Source: Coptis chinensis (lineage: Eukaryota; Streptophyta; Magnoliopsida; Ranunculales; Ranunculaceae). From it: a stretch of DNA of 64,000 nt. Each line of letters opens with the position of its first letter. Positions within the stretch are counted from its first letter, which is position 1. Of this stretch, positions 22,373-34,324 are shown one piece after another. Where the stretch lies: NCBI GenBank assembly GCA_015680905.1, contig CM027381.1:85151501-85215500 (forward strand), in the 5' to 3' direction. A program made the position numbers and the translations under genes. The notes beneath the pieces are model-generated. The model did not search any database. It worked only from the letters and a program-made list of their open reading frames with translations, and had not been told where the DNA came from.

Positions 22373-23199
22373 AGAAAAATTGGGAAAAAGAATGAACACA
22401 TGTAAATTATAATAGTAAATTAAAAAAATTCAATAAGGAAAAAACACTTCAATACACTAGTTGTATTCTTTGTTCGATTCGAATTATGATGCTTTACAAT
22501 CAGCTCTTTTTAATTGTTGGTTTAAATAAGTAGGTAGCTTGGACAGATAAAGAATTTGTAGCTAGCTTAAAAAAACAATTTTTATTTATTTATTTTATTT
22601 TTATTTAGAAACGATCACATTTGGAAACAATTAGAAAAAATGCATTGGACACTGTTAATATTTGGAGTGAATTGAATGTGTAAATAATAGCTTTTCGGAA
22701 GATGGTTATGTAACAAGATTATAATTTAAAAGCTTTCAATATAATGTGGATCTTATTTCATGTGTATGGAGATTGAATGATTCAAATGTTGGAGTGTTGA
22801 TTTTTTCAAACCATATGTATGGAGTAGCTAGTTGCATCGGTGAATTCTTACATTGGTTATTGGTCCCCATTCTGAAAATGTTATTAGCACCCAACGCCAC
22901 ATGCAGAACCATAATGCAATGGAATGTTAGTTCTTTGAGAGTCAAATTAAGTGTAATGACTCAGTAGTTAGGAGCAGGTGCAGAGTGCATGGTGAAGGAG
23001 TGCAGAGGCATTATAAGCATGATCCATTGTGCATAAGCACTATGCTATGCCTAGATGATTATAGAAACATTTTGTCAAACGGCAACAATTTGATTATAAA
23101 GACATCCTTAATATAGACGGGTGTGCTGGGAAAAATGGTAGTGTTCTTCGTAAAGAAAAAAAATTGTTGGACTGGTATTAAAAACTCTAATATTGCTTC
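22373..23199. other. Possible Helitron interior, unnamed readings
   Basis: A minus-strand reading at 22736-22945 and its plus-strand partner are open, but neither is recognised. Confidence 0.25.
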
Positions 23200-23345
23200 C
23201 AATAGACGGAACTTTTGTATGTCAGAGGTGCCATGTTGAATAAAAACCTCATCTAAAAATGTCTTAAAACGAGGTTTTCTTCCATACGTTGGTTTCCTAT
23301 CATTTAGTACTCTTGAGTCAAAATAAAGAGTCTTCATGTTCAACA
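23200..23345 (-). pseudogene. F-box/FBD-LRR protein gene fragment
   Basis: The minus-strand reading MKTLYFDS, then RKPTYGRKPRFKTFLDEVF, then IQHGTSDIQKFRL matches the stretch after the F-box in plant F-box/FBD/LRR proteins (typical WKHLWTS..LDFDD..F..FVDRVLL..SDIQKFRLSC). The F-box itself and the LRR/FBD parts are not seen. It is a short gene fragment next to a Helitron-like terminus, so capture is possible. Confidence 0.5.
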
Positions 23346-24194
23346 AAATTTTCACTATAGATATAACTTGACCATCTTTTGATTCCTTGACTGAAGAAAA
23401 TTTAAGGCAACAGAAAACAGTAGTATAAAAAGTAAGTTTATTTATAGTAGTGCAAAAAATAAACAAACTATATCACACTTATACATGCAAGAAGGAAATA
23501 ATGAGACTGGAACCTAAGCATATTGGCAAAAAAAAAAATTGATGCGCTTTCTAAACCCTAAGTTTTACTAATAAATGCCCGTGTTTTTTATCAGTGCAGT
23601 GAGCAACACATTGTTTTTTTATAGCTAATGTGAAAATATGAACTTACCCTAAGTAAAACTTATTTAAAAATATATCAGTATATATCAGCAAAAGTGCAAT
23701 GTGATTGACATATATCATTATGGATATTAAGAGGAAAAACTAACAACCTGATAGAATGAAATTGTGCAAAGGAGCACTTAATTCGTTGGTTAGTAAGTTG
23801 CTTATGACTTGTTACACATGATTGGTGCAGTAAGACATTTAGACCAATAGGTACCAAAATTCCTTGAAATGGTTTCATTTAATAATAAGTAATTACTTCA
23901 AATGTGTATAGTGTTAAAATATATCAATAACGCTTCAAGTATAAATCTAACATTTAGGCCTCAAAGTATTCCAAGTATTCAAAAACAAATATGAACATTG
24001 AGACGCATATCATGTCTCGGACAATTTTATGCTCAAGATGCTTAGTGAACATGCATCCTCTCTCACTTAATATCTTCATCAGAGAGTCTGTTAGATCTTG
24101 TCATGCAAGGTCAAGGCGAAAGATGGCATGGGACCGCGTGACAAACTCCATCACCAAAACCCATACCTTAATACCTTAATATATATATATATAT
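23346..24194. other. Spacer with one exon-like reading
   Basis: A minus-strand reading around 23760-23878 (NVLLHQSCVTSHKQLTNQRI) looks exon-like but is unidentified. The stretch ends in (AT)n at 24180-24194. Confidence 0.25.
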
Positions 24195-24491
24195 CGGTTT
24201 GTCTAGAGTGCCACTCTAATATTGCCACTCTTATCTCACACTTCTCCTCAGCCGTCCGATCTAATCTAAGTTTCAAAAGATCTAACACTCCAAATTTCAA
24301 ACAACAAAGTGGGGCTAAAAACGTCTTTTCCTAGCTCAAATTAGAAATCCACACTTTTGGATCTCTCTCTCCCCCATCTCGACAGCAAGAGAAACCGTGA
24401 TTTCTATGTGTTTTCTCCATGGTCGTGGTTGGAACTCTCTCTCTCTCTCTCTGCTAAGAATCAAGTTGCTATGAACCCAATCAACACTGTC
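24195..24491 (+). repeat. Left terminal inverted repeat of the Pack-type element
   Basis: Pairs with 27104-27402. It includes a (CT)n run at about 24436-24452. Confidence 0.85.
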
Positions 24492-25532
24492 GGGGCTTAT
24501 GTATGTCTTTCCTGAACAAGATTTGCGTTTGAATTTGTTTCAAGGGTAAATAAGCTCATCTTCCTCTTTAATCACTTCCATAATCCATCAATAATCAGGG
24601 CCTCGAGAGTCCTGTGATCTAAAATATTTTAGTATTTGAAGTATAGAGAAGCCTATAACCTTGCATGAGTCATCTTCTCAAGAGAATTGTGACTTCTGCA
24701 TGTGTTCCTTCATTTGCGTGTTTTTATCAAACAAGTGTACTAGTTTTTTTTAAAGAAGATGTCATTTTTCCTAATTAAAATTGATACCTACAAAAATCAG
24801 TGTTTTGTTACGACGAGGTACTTAGGTCATTAGTAGTTGATAGGTCTGGTTTGGAACTTCAGTAGATGGAAATAGCCTATGAGGGACATTAATGATTTAT
24901 TCTTTTAGTGGGAGGATCATCTTACGATTCACTATTATTGTTGAGGGAAAGACCATTTCATGATTTACTATTCTAATGAGGCATTTTGGAAATAACAATA
25001 TATGCAATCGGTAGAATGTACACCAGCATTTCTGCAATTTGCTGCAGCCGCAGAGCAAGCATATGCTTTGTTGATCAGTTAAGAAGAACTCAATGTTCTG
25101 TTTATGGTCATTGTATTCTGAATTTTGATGCTAATTTTCCAATACTTGCAACAAATATTATATAAGTTTGAGCCAAATTACAAGCAAATGGTCAAACACT
25201 CAAACTACAAGCAGTTGCAGGACTCCGTATACCAAATCACTTTGTTTAGTAGTGTGAGAGATGGTCAAACTACAAAGCCAAATTACATAACAGATTCATT
25301 GGTGTAAAATTACTTCTTCTCATTAAATAGATCACCAAATTTGCATCTTCCCAGTTACGGCTTTGTGATCGAGTCTTGCATTGGTCGGTCCCAGATTACT
25401 GCAGTTTACTTAAAGTTTCAGTCTCTTGAGAATTTATTCGTCCTTCCTGGATTCTCAAAAGCTTCATACATTTGTAGTTCAAACATTTGGAAAACAATAT
25501 TGTGATATAGCTCTCCATCTAAGAACCCCTAC

Positions 25533-25850
25533 AAGCATTCTGCAACTTGGTGAGGATCAAGATCGTTAAACGTACCTAAAGAAACACTTGCCCAAATTAG
25601 CAAGGAAGATGAATAATTAATACTGAAGAAAGAAGGAAATAGCAACAAAAGAAGCTGTTGAGTCATAACTCATAAGCTCACCGTTGAACATCAATTCCGT
25701 AACAAGAAGTACGTCTCCTGTGTCTATCAAGCATGCAGCACGGCCCTTTAACTAGACAACACCACCATCATCAATATGGCCAAGCTTCTACAAAACCCCG
25801 AACGATTTTTTAGTTCATCACGAGTTTTGAAGTCGCACAATGAATACCGC
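25533..25850 (-). pseudogene. Captured MTR4/HEN2-type DExH RNA helicase fragment
   Basis: The minus-strand readings DFKTRDELKNRS, KLGHIDDGGVV, LKGRAACLIDTGDVLLVTEL and MFNG match the C-terminal region of Ski2-like nuclear exosome helicases (MTR4/HEN2: LGHIDADGVVQLKGRAAC...TELMFNG). A GT donor follows at about 25680 and a TTTAG acceptor resumes the protein with GTFNDLDPHQVAECL, so an intron was carried along, which means capture at DNA level. A stop replaces the Gln after GVV and a frameshift follows NRS. Only about 80 codons remain, inside the TIR element. Confidence 0.75.
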
Positions 25851-26956
25851 AACTCTCTTTTTTAGACGTAAAAAACTTTAATTACTATTGGAAGAGTAAA
25901 AGATCTCATCAGAAGAGTGAATCACGAGAACAAAGCAGAAATCACATGGGTAGAGGATATATAAAATCAATGAACAAATCCTCAAGTGACACTGACAGTA
26001 ATGCTTGACAAGCTAAAGCAGAAGTTTTTTCATACATGACTGACAATTTTTTCCTTCATACATTTCACATTATGCTAAATTTATATCTAAAACAAAGAAT
26101 CACACGTGACAGAGAGACCTCTATCTCTATTTAGTTACCAACTGACAAACAAAGCAGCTGAACTAATAATATAGTAAAAAAAAAACAAATGTCTAGAAGA
26201 GACCTTCTGATTTCAAAATTCAAACTTCTACATGGGGGTATTTATATCTGTAAGAAAGTCGAATCCACTTCGATACGACTTTTTCTATCAATTGTAGATT
26301 GCCTCAAGATTCGCGTCCCACTTCTCGATGGTTTTATACATTGAAAAAAGAAAAATATGGAGAACCCTTAGAGATCAACTTCTTGAAGCATTTGGAATGA
26401 AAATAGGAAATTTTTACGCAATATATATATGTGGCTACTGGCTACAACATCATCATGACACTGACACCCTTCTCCTTCGACCTAAAAGATTCTCCTAGTG
26501 AAAAGGGATTTACTACAAGGAATTCTTCGAGGCAGCTAGCAATACCTGGTATTGTAAGTACTGTATTTTGGTTATCATAATAGGAGGATGTCTCGTTCAC
26601 TGAAAGTTACAACTACATGATATTTTAACAGATTTGGTTGAGACGAGAAATTACGATATGAAAGTGCCTTTTTCTTCTTTTTTTTCAGTATTTTCTGCTC
26701 CCTCTTCTTGTATGCATGAGTCTCCCCCTCACCTTTTTCTCTCCTAATCAATAAGATACTAATTTACCCAAAATAAAAAGACATTCCAATGTGCATGTTT
26801 CGGTTCTACTTCCTATTAATAATTACAGTTTTTGTCTTAGATGCCGTGAACCATAATATACAAGTCGAATCAGTACAGAGCACAAAAAATGGAAAACTTA
26901 CAACGACTTCATGAGCTAATACATAGGAATATTCAAAAAAAAAAAAAAAAAAAAAA

Positions 26957-27056
26957 GGAACATGAATCCACTTTCCTTGTTCTAATGTCAACAGATTAGC
27001 GCATGCAGCAAGAGCACTAACAAGGGTAAACTCATTTGGAGAAAATACAACAGATC

Positions 27057-27060
<4 letters not shown>
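26957..27060 (-). pseudogene. Captured PPR protein fragment
   Basis: The minus-strand reading VVFSPNEFTLVSALAACANL followed by LTLEQGKWIHV is the classic PLS-class pentatricopeptide repeat sequence (PNEFTLVSALAACA..GALEQGKWIH). Only about one repeat is present. It stops at a T-rich run and abuts the right TIR. It is a fragment of an organelle RNA-processing type gene caught in the transposon. Confidence 0.75.
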
Positions 27061-27087
<27 letters not shown>

Positions 27088-27103
27088 ATTAGATCTTACC
27101 ATA

Positions 27104-27402
27104 GACAGTGTTGATTGGGTTCATAGCAACTTGATTCTTAGCAGCAGAGAGAGAGAGAGAGAGTTCTAGCCACGACCATGGAGAAAACACAGAGAAATCA
27201 TGGTTTCTCTTGCTATTGAGATGGGGGAGAGAGAGATCCAAAGTGTGGATTTCTAATTTGAGCTAGGAAAAGACGTTTTTACCCCCACTTTGTTGTTTGA
27301 AATTTGGAGTGTTAGATCTTTTTAAACTTAGATTAGATCGGACGGTTCAGGAGGGGTGTGAGGTAAGAGTGGCACAATAAGGGTGGCACTTTAGCCTAAC
27401 CG
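27104..27402 (-). repeat. Right terminal inverted repeat of the Pack-type element
   Basis: Reverse complement of 24195-24491. Confidence 0.85.

Positions 27403-27407
<5 letters not shown>

Positions 27408-27486
<79 letters not shown>
27408..27486. repeat. (AT)n microsatellite
   Basis: About 80 bp of nearly pure AT next to the right TIR. The left TIR is also preceded by (AT)n, so the element lies within or created an AT tract. Confidence 0.95.
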
Positions 27487-27488
<2 letters not shown>

Positions 27489-28130
27489 TAGTTACCAAAC
27501 GTAATGACAGTAGGTCAGATACGGTTGTGTTAAATCCTAAAAACACCGACCTGTTGTACGACCATTGGCATAGAGAGAAAACACAGTCCGAATTGTAATG
27601 CTTACGCGATTGATCTTCCTTCTACATTCAACATCTCGAATACCTTTAATGTGCAAGACATTTTCCCTTTCTATGGTGATGAAGCTTTCTCTCTACCGGA
27701 TGCCAACACGAGGTCGTGTTTTTCTCATGAAGGGGGGTGACTGATGTAGAACATCAAGCCCGCACTATCCAGCAAGTATAAGACCTTGCTAAAGTATTAA
27801 GAGATGTCCAGACTACTCTAGTCTGTGTTGCATTAAGTTAGTTACTTCATTTTCTTTCTGTCTATTCTTAGTCTTTTGTTTCCTTAGCTGTTACGTGACT
27901 AACGTGTAAACCCTTAACTATAAAAGGGTGTAGACTTATTTGGTTTAGACACCGACCTATTACTATTGAATCAAGATTATTTTCCAGAAACCCCAAGTTC
28001 TCTCCGATTCTCCTTGTTCTTGTTCTTTGACTGCGTCTTCTCCTCCTTTTCCATACTAAATCCTCTTCTTTTCTTGATCAGTGAAGATCTCTTCATCTTT
28101 TTTCGTCTATTCGAGATTCTTGAGTCATCA
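27487..28130 (+). mobile_element. Ty3/gypsy element end: pol tail, polypurine tract and LTR
   Basis: The plus-strand reading NAYAIDLPSTFNISNTFNV then DIFPFYGDE is the conserved end of plant Ty3/gypsy polyproteins. It is followed by AAGGGGGGTGAC, a polypurine tract, and then TGATGTAGAACATC, where an LTR begins (about 27742). The LTR includes a TATA element (ACTATAAAAGGG near 27920) and ends near CATCACA at about 28130. The rest of the element is absent and the left side runs into the AT microsatellite. It is a broken fossil. Confidence 0.7.
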
Positions 28131-28652
28131 CATGATCAGACTCATAATACTTTAGTTGAGTCTCAATGTGGGAGTTGGCACATGGCATGTCAACATGACA
28201 CTCCATACACTGAAGCCGCATACACCCACACCAATGTATGTTTGTGGAACAAAATTTGTATCAAGAAACTATAAACTCTATTCTGATGTCCATCCAAGAT
28301 GATATCTTTTGTTACAAACTTACAACTTCTATTTTATCTGGTTTATTTGAGGTTTTCTTTTGCTTGGAGCTTAAGAAACTCATGTTTTTTAGGCCTTCAG
28401 AGCTTCCATTTTCAGTAGCTGTTTTCGAGTAATAAAGACTTCGTTGTAATTAGCTTATTTAAGGCTTTGTTCGAATTTAAATCGATTCTACATCTATGGT
28501 TTTTATCATTCAATATTCAATAGAAAGGAACAACATCCACTCTAAACGTAGCAAATTGGCTATGCAAAAAAGTACATACACCAAAAGACCAAAAAAAAAC
28601 ACATTGAATAAGCATGTACGCAAATATGTTAGCCAAAGCCCCAGACAATGGA
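28131..28652. other. Spacer, no gene recognised
   Basis: Plus-strand readings here (for example 28238-28432) have no recognised domain. Confidence 0.3.
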
Positions 28653-29081
28653 TTACACACTGGGCTTGTGATCGGGTTCCGATTTTAAAGTGCCGCAGTA
28701 TAATATATAATCAACATATGCGGTTGCGCATTCACCCAATACTAAGGACCCGGTTTTCTCCTCATCTTCACTAACCTTTTCTTCTAGTTCCGAATGCTGA
28801 GACCTGAGCTTGAACCTAACAAACACATACAGCAAGCATGTTGTGAATTCCCCGAGTATAACACTGAGCCAGAGGTAGCGAGGCGTGGGCAGTAATACCT
28901 CAAATCCAACGATAATTGAAAGCAAAATACAGTTGTAGGACGCAAATACCATGTAGAGTAAGCGGAATTGTCTGAGCTTACGGGAACTTTTCCCTATAGC
29001 CGTAAAGCCACAGTTCAGAAAGCAACACTCATTTGATGGCCGAGCCTCATAATCAACTCCAAATGTGCCAAACATACACAA
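28653..29081 (-). pseudogene. Seven-TM (GPR107/lung-7TM-like) receptor, C-terminal fragment
   Basis: The reading contains KLRQFRLLYMVFASYN, a hydrophobic segment, RYLWLSVILGEFTTCLLYVF and VRFKLR followed by an acidic tail. This resembles the last two membrane segments of the lung seven-transmembrane/GPR107 family (LFRQYY...YRYLWTSVV.EL.TLAFYVF.GYKFRP). The part before KLRQF is not recognisable. It pairs with 31413-31920 on the same strand, about 2.3 kb away, so it could be the end of one decayed gene. The family assignment is moderate. Confidence 0.45.
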
Positions 29082-29535
29082 AGCACAACCTAGTCAAATT
29101 ATTTTATGCAGCCAATTTCACCTTGCACGAAACAATCTCATAGTCTCATAATTGTACGCACAAACTTACAGTACGCCTCAAGTTTTACCCTTCTATTCTA
29201 GACCTCTGGTATCATCACCCAAAGGTTTTACCAACTTTGCTAGTCAGCACCTGTCTTTGGTTATGCCTGTCAATTAATTGAAGAATGTTTAATATGTGTT
29301 ACAATGTTTCGCAAAGGCAGGAGCACTCACTTATTTACACCATCATTCCTTATCATGATTCACTCAATACAGGTACTGTAAAATTGTTAGTAAGGCTGCA
29401 TTTGTAACTCTTCTGGTACTGGTTTTTTGGAGAACTGTGGCCTTGCTTCTCTTCTTCAAGGATCTGAGTTTCCTATTGGTAGTGTGGTAAATAACATTGA
29501 TAACTATAATGCATAGTTTTATTTTTGTGTTTCAG
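29082..29535. other. Spacer within the patchwork, no gene seen
   Basis: It might be intron of the decayed 7-TM gene or flank of the ankyrin fragment. No coding sense was recognised. Confidence 0.25.
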
Positions 29536-29870
29536 GGAAAATGGCTACCTCTACACACTCTAGCTGCATCAGGAGAGTTCTATCGATCTTGTGGATGCAT
29601 TGCTAAAACACGCTATTGATATAAATGCAGCTGATAAGGTATATTTTCTTATCACTTGATGATAATGTTTTGTTTTGTAGACCACTATTTAGTAAAATTC
29701 ATCTGTAGAACTCCAAGATTCTGTTGGTCATTGACTCATTGCATTACATCATTAGCTTTGGTTTTGAGTTTTGCGGTTGATAAACCAATTTCCTTTACAG
29801 GATGGTTTGACTGCACTCCACAAAGCAATATTATGCAGGAAGCAGGCTGTTACCAACTACCTTTTGTGAG
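29536..29870 (+). pseudogene. AKRP/EMB506-type ankyrin repeat gene fragment, two exons
   Basis: Exon-like segment 29536-29638, after a TTTCAG acceptor, reads GKWLPLHTLAASGEFY and, after a frame slip, VDALLKHAIDINAADK. A GT donor follows, and at 29801 a TTTACAG acceptor leads to DGLTALHKAILCRKQAVTNYLL and then a stop. This closely resembles plastid ankyrin proteins AKRP/EMB506 (WLPLHTLAASGEFYLLD.LLKHN.DINAVDKDGLTA.HKA). The fragment keeps its intron, lies antisense to the 7-TM pieces around it, and cannot make the full protein. Confidence 0.7.
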
Positions 29871-31412
29871 AGTGAGCGAATCTTTTTATCCGTGATAGAG
29901 TAAGCCCGAGCTTTCGAAAGATCACTATTATTTTCCAGTATTAGTTGTCAGTGACGCTGCCATTTTCCTTATTTCCTTGCATTTCAATACTAATCACTGA
30001 TGGTTATTATTGCGGCTTATAAAAAGAAGAAATATAAGAAGGAACCAAGTTACGATTGAAAACTGTTGATCAATTAATGAATTAGCATTATGTAATAAAA
30101 AAAAAAAGGAGAAAAATAAAGAATAGCAGTCAAATCTAAAACTTTCCTGCCTGATTCAAGAATGCTTATGCATAATGCATAATTGTGTCTTTGTAGTGGT
30201 TGTGGTAGATTCCTCTGAGGCTTCTTCAATTCGTGTTTACATTGTTATTTGAGATCATAGAAAAGATCAATATGTCAGATAGACTCTTTTGAAATGATTT
30301 TTATCCATTCAGTGACTAATATATTGAGAACAATATGCCTTTTAAAGGGGCAGCTGGGGAAACAAATGTATACACTTTGGGGTTTCTCAGGCACTGCTTA
30401 AGATGCTCTGACAGAGGAAGATATTATATCTGGATTACCAAACAAATACCACAATGTTCTCTTTCACCCTTTCCGAAATTGTAAACAAACATATATTTAT
30501 GTCCACTGACAATTATCTCCAACTACAAACTAAGTGGGATTTGACAGCAAAATAGAAATATAGATAGGAAATCATCAACAGTTTATTTGAACTCACAGTT
30601 TTTCTGACAGCATAAGCATAAAGTAATTTTAAATATAAAGATACACATTACTAAATATAAAAGCAAATTCGACAGACGCTTGATTCTAGACGGAAAATAA
30701 AAGTAGCAAGGGCATACCATCTCCATAAAAGAAACCCAGTACACAGATGTACCAAGTCATTCAGCTGTCGTCAACATTCCTTCGCGGTTTTTAACGATTG
30801 CAACTACATCCATATTCCAAACAAAATATATGAACTTCCTCTAGTCGCCTTTCTGCAACCGACAGCATGTTGTACGGTGGTTGCTTGATGTTAATTCTGC
30901 TCAGTAAGAACCCAGTCCCAATTCAATATTCCATATCTGATTGGCTTCAATTACCAATGTACTGATTTCAACGTATTCTGATTCGCTCTTTACCTTTTTC
31001 TCTTAGTAAAATGCTACTTAATCTGAGTCTCTTCATCAGTATGTTATCAATTGTATCATGTATGAGAAACCGACATGAATACCACAGATTGGCATCACTT
31101 TCAATAGAGCCTCTCCATTAACCTGTAGTGGAACAAATTTACAGAATACCATTGTTGTAGATCGTGAAAGAAGCTTTATGCTGACTCGCGTGAAAGTATA
31201 TAAATCCATATACAGAAGAAGTGATGTTTTATGTAATTTTTCCAAATCACGTTTACTGATTCAAAGCAGGTTAAGGGCTGAATCCAAACATGTAACCCCT
31301 GACAAAACCATTAGGATCTATTGGATGATCCAAACAGATACTTCATAATCCAAATGTAGATATATGCTCAGGAAAGTGAACATATGGGGCAAAAAAGGAG
31401 CCTACGACTGCA
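29871..31412. other. Patchwork spacer, no gene recognised
   Basis: 1.5 kb between the ankyrin and 7-TM fragments. Open readings (for example 31036-31245 minus) match nothing known. Part may be intron of the 7-TM pseudogene. Confidence 0.25.
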
Positions 31413-31919
31413 TCATCGAGCCAGAAGGAAAAGCAACTTCCAGGTACTATCAACAAAGGACACAACCGAAAAAGAGAAAGTAGAGTAAAATAACTGTTTA
31501 AGCAACGAGCATCCGTAACAGGGGCCAAATTTGATAACATTGTCCGTAACCAAATCAGTGTAAGTTATCTGAATTTGGCAAGCCATAACTAAGATTAGCA
31601 GAAGGACATCCCATATCTTAAGGTAGGGTTTCATGTGAGACCAACCAACTAAGATGAGAACCATCATTGTGACTGGAGGTGTTGTACTCAGAAACAGCGT
31701 AGCAGCTAAGCAATAGGAGGATGACGAACATTGAGAGCAGCCAGTGAGAGAGATATTATGTTCATTCACAATTTCCAACACCAAGCTAATTGCTTTAAAG
31801 ATCAAAACAAAAAGCATAGAGACATGAATCCTACACACTCGGGATTCATTTTTGTGTAGAAAATAGGCCCACAGAAAAGCCAAAGAGACATGAAGTAATA
31901 AGATGCAGAATGGAATTTT
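31413..31919 (-). pseudogene. Seven-TM receptor-like fragment (middle membrane segments)
   Basis: The minus-strand reading includes LAFLWAYFLHKNESRVCRIH, LFVLIFKAISLVLEIVNEHN and MMVLILVGWSHMKPYL with further hydrophobic segments. The order of a TM segment, a basic CRIH turn, a TM with KAISL and a later GWS.MKPYL fits lung seven-transmembrane/GPR107-like receptors (HKIH..MAVLV.LK.L.L...VILIGTGWSFLKPYL). The N-terminal lumenal domain is missing. Its upstream end is joined directly to an actin fragment. Confidence 0.45.
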
Positions 31920-32045
31920 CTAATGCAATATCTTCTCCATATCAGCCCAGTTGGTAACAATCCCATGCTCAATTGGATATTTCAACATAAGAATACCTCT
32001 TTTAGACTGGGCTTCATCTCCCACATATGCATCTTTCTGCCCCAT
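31920..32045 (-). pseudogene. Actin gene fragment
   Basis: The 41 codons read [33 protein letters not shown] and ADMEKILH before a stop. This is the highly conserved actin segment at about residues 46-88, with few substitutions. The fragment lacks both sides of actin and its borders are not at the usual plant actin introns. Past the stop the same frame continues into the 7-TM-like reading, so two unrelated sequences have been joined. It is a captured or retro-derived scrap with no function inferred. Confidence 0.8.
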
Positions 32046-34324
32046 TGCAAAGAGAAGAGAACCATAAGTGCATGAGAGTTGCATCATAAACACACTTAAG
32101 TCGAATCAATGGAACATAAACATGGAACTATGAAACATTCATATGATCATGAACAAAAACAAAACAAACATACGATCCATTATCTAAAAGCACTGTAATG
32201 AAACTTACTTTGTGCCATTTTTCCGAAAGCTCGTTGCTACTTGCAAGAAAATGCAAGGTTAAACCTCCTGGATGTGATGGATTCATTCATTCATATCCAA
32301 TAAAATTTCTTTTCTTTCCTGAAGAGTTGCTATCGAGCATGTTCCGTCATTCTTCCTATTATTTATGTTAACGAAACTATTTTCAGGGAATATTAGAAAA
32401 AAGAAAAGAAATCGACTATGAACATAAAGGTAATATTTGGCTCCTTGTTAAAATCTAGACACAAATGTTGTGCACTGTTTAACGGAGTTGTGGTCGTCGT
32501 AGATGTACCATCCTTATAAACAACGGTATGAGAATCTACAGAAATTGCAAGTGCCGAGTTATTAGAACGTGGCAAACTTGGTGTGGTCCTTTTCCTAAAA
32601 AACTGATCGCACACACAATTACCCTGCCTTTTGTTGAGTTTATGCCCAAGGATATTTTTTCAAAGGAAACTTGACTTCTTGGCCTCCTCCCTTGTAACAT
32701 AGACCTTTGTTGCTTGAAGCAATCTGGATTCAGAACAAATACTGAAACAGAAATATCAAATGATAAAATTGACAATGCTGAACAAAAAAGAATGAACACA
32801 AATTCTATGGAACTAAGGAAACCACCATTATTTAAAGGGATAAAAAGTTGGAGTATATACTAAATTAAGCAAATCATTTGTAGTCTGAGTATACCCTAGA
32901 TAACCATTAAGTTTGATAGAGTTACCTCTGTAAGTCTGTTCCTCAGTTGTTGAGCAATCACAGTGCTCCATATTAAAAGCACACTGCCATTTTTGAAATA
33001 GGTCGCAATTAATTTCAGGAAATATGTTGCACTATTTGGTTTGAAGAAGAGGATGCATACCTAGTTGCTAGTAGTCACATGTCATCGTTGATCATCGTCA
33101 CCTTCGTAGTCACATGTCATTCTAATCATCAAACAACAACGATAACGATCGTGAAACAAAAAATATCAAATAGATGAAGATAATAAAGAAGGAAAGAAAG
33201 GAATTGAAGAGTTTCAGTAAATTCATCTATGAACTTGTTTGGATTCAATTAAAGAATTAGTTCTCTTCAAAACCCAGAATTAAGAAACGAATTCGTTTTC
33301 TTCAAAACTCCTAAATTCTACCCTTCTCTCTTCTCGTGGAATATATGTGAGACATTTTTATCAACAAAGTGATGTATGTCTAAACAGTTGATGTCTTTGA
33401 ATTAGACCACTCCCTGGTCTGTTAGTGTACTGAAGCTTCATGGTAGAAACTCAGTCACTGTCCTCTGTTAGTAGCCCCCTTCCCCGCTCACTTGTGGCCA
33501 TTATCAGAATCAAGGCCAAGTTGGTCCCAAAAAAATGAAGGAAGAAAGAAAATGAACCATAATTTGTTTCTGAAAGGGATTAAGGGTGCAAAAACATATT
33601 ATGTAGCCCTGTCTAGTGCCTACTATATTAACCATGCAATGCCTATACTGTTAGTGAACAGTAAGCTAATGCGGAACTTGGAATAGTTGGAAAAAAAACA
33701 TTTGGAATTTGGACATAATTCATCATTCAAAAAGAACAATCCAGTCACTAAAAACGTCAAAAACCAAAACTTCAATTTGGAACATTCGAGGCAATACCAT
33801 ATATTGCAATAAAATTTTCATCCCATTAATTAAACAATTTCTAAACCATCAGTGTAGAATTCATTTTTACATACCTCCTATTTGTGCTTGTTCAATTCCT
33901 TTCAGGGTTGTACCCATTCTCCCTCTTCTTCCGCTTTACAATAGGTTTAGAATATACCATAAGGTTGACAATTATTTCCCTCATCAACACATCCTTTAAC
34001 AAACAAACAATAATAAAACATCAAGATCATCCCTGAAAAATTCATAAAAGAAGGATTGAGTTGTCTATATCTAGTAGCTACTCACCAAGCACCGTAGAGA
34101 TGAAGTCTCACAAATAGTGAGTCAGCCGGTCGCTATATGTGAAACGGGCGTGCATGGTTTCAAAATTACTGAGTTGAATGGGAAGGTCCTATACAAAGAG
34201 TTAGAATTAAAGTCTAGAAGAGAAATGCAAACAAAGCTTAAAGCATTATTTTCCAAAGCTATGCAACATAATGTCTACTTGGGCATATATACAGCAACAA
34301 CGCCCTATAGGAATTCAGTAACCA
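32046..34324. other. Patchwork spacer with an exon-like patch
   Basis: Around 32219-32270 the minus strand reads GGLTLHFLASSNELSEKWHK before a GT donor, looking like a genuine exon of an unidentified gene. Other open readings at 32393-32799 are unrecognised. 33040-33130 repeats TAGTCACATGTCAT twice. There is nothing firm from 33200 to 34320. Confidence 0.3.

Larger units (their letters stand above)
24195..27402. mobile_element. Pack-type DNA transposon with about 297-bp TIRs carrying host gene pieces
   Basis: The left arm 24195-24491 and the right arm 27104-27402 are inverted copies, about 90% alike, starting CGGTTTGTCTAGAGTGCCAC and CGGTTAGGCTAAAGTGCCAC. Shared landmarks include GCCGTCCGATCTAATCTAAG, CGTCTTTTCCTAGCTCAAAT, a GA/CT microsatellite and a CACTGTC end. 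Long TIRs and captured genes resemble Pack-MULEs, but the termini lack an obvious Mutator signature. The flanks are AT microsatellite, so a target duplication cannot be told. The interior holds no transposase. It holds fragments of an MTR4/HEN2-type helicase gene (with intron) and a PPR gene. It is non-autonomous. Confidence 0.8.

Noticed and set aside
27966-28274. 102-codon plus ORF rich in Phe/Ser/Leu.
   Set aside because: Lies in the pyrimidine-rich part of the gypsy LTR and its flank; composition explains it.
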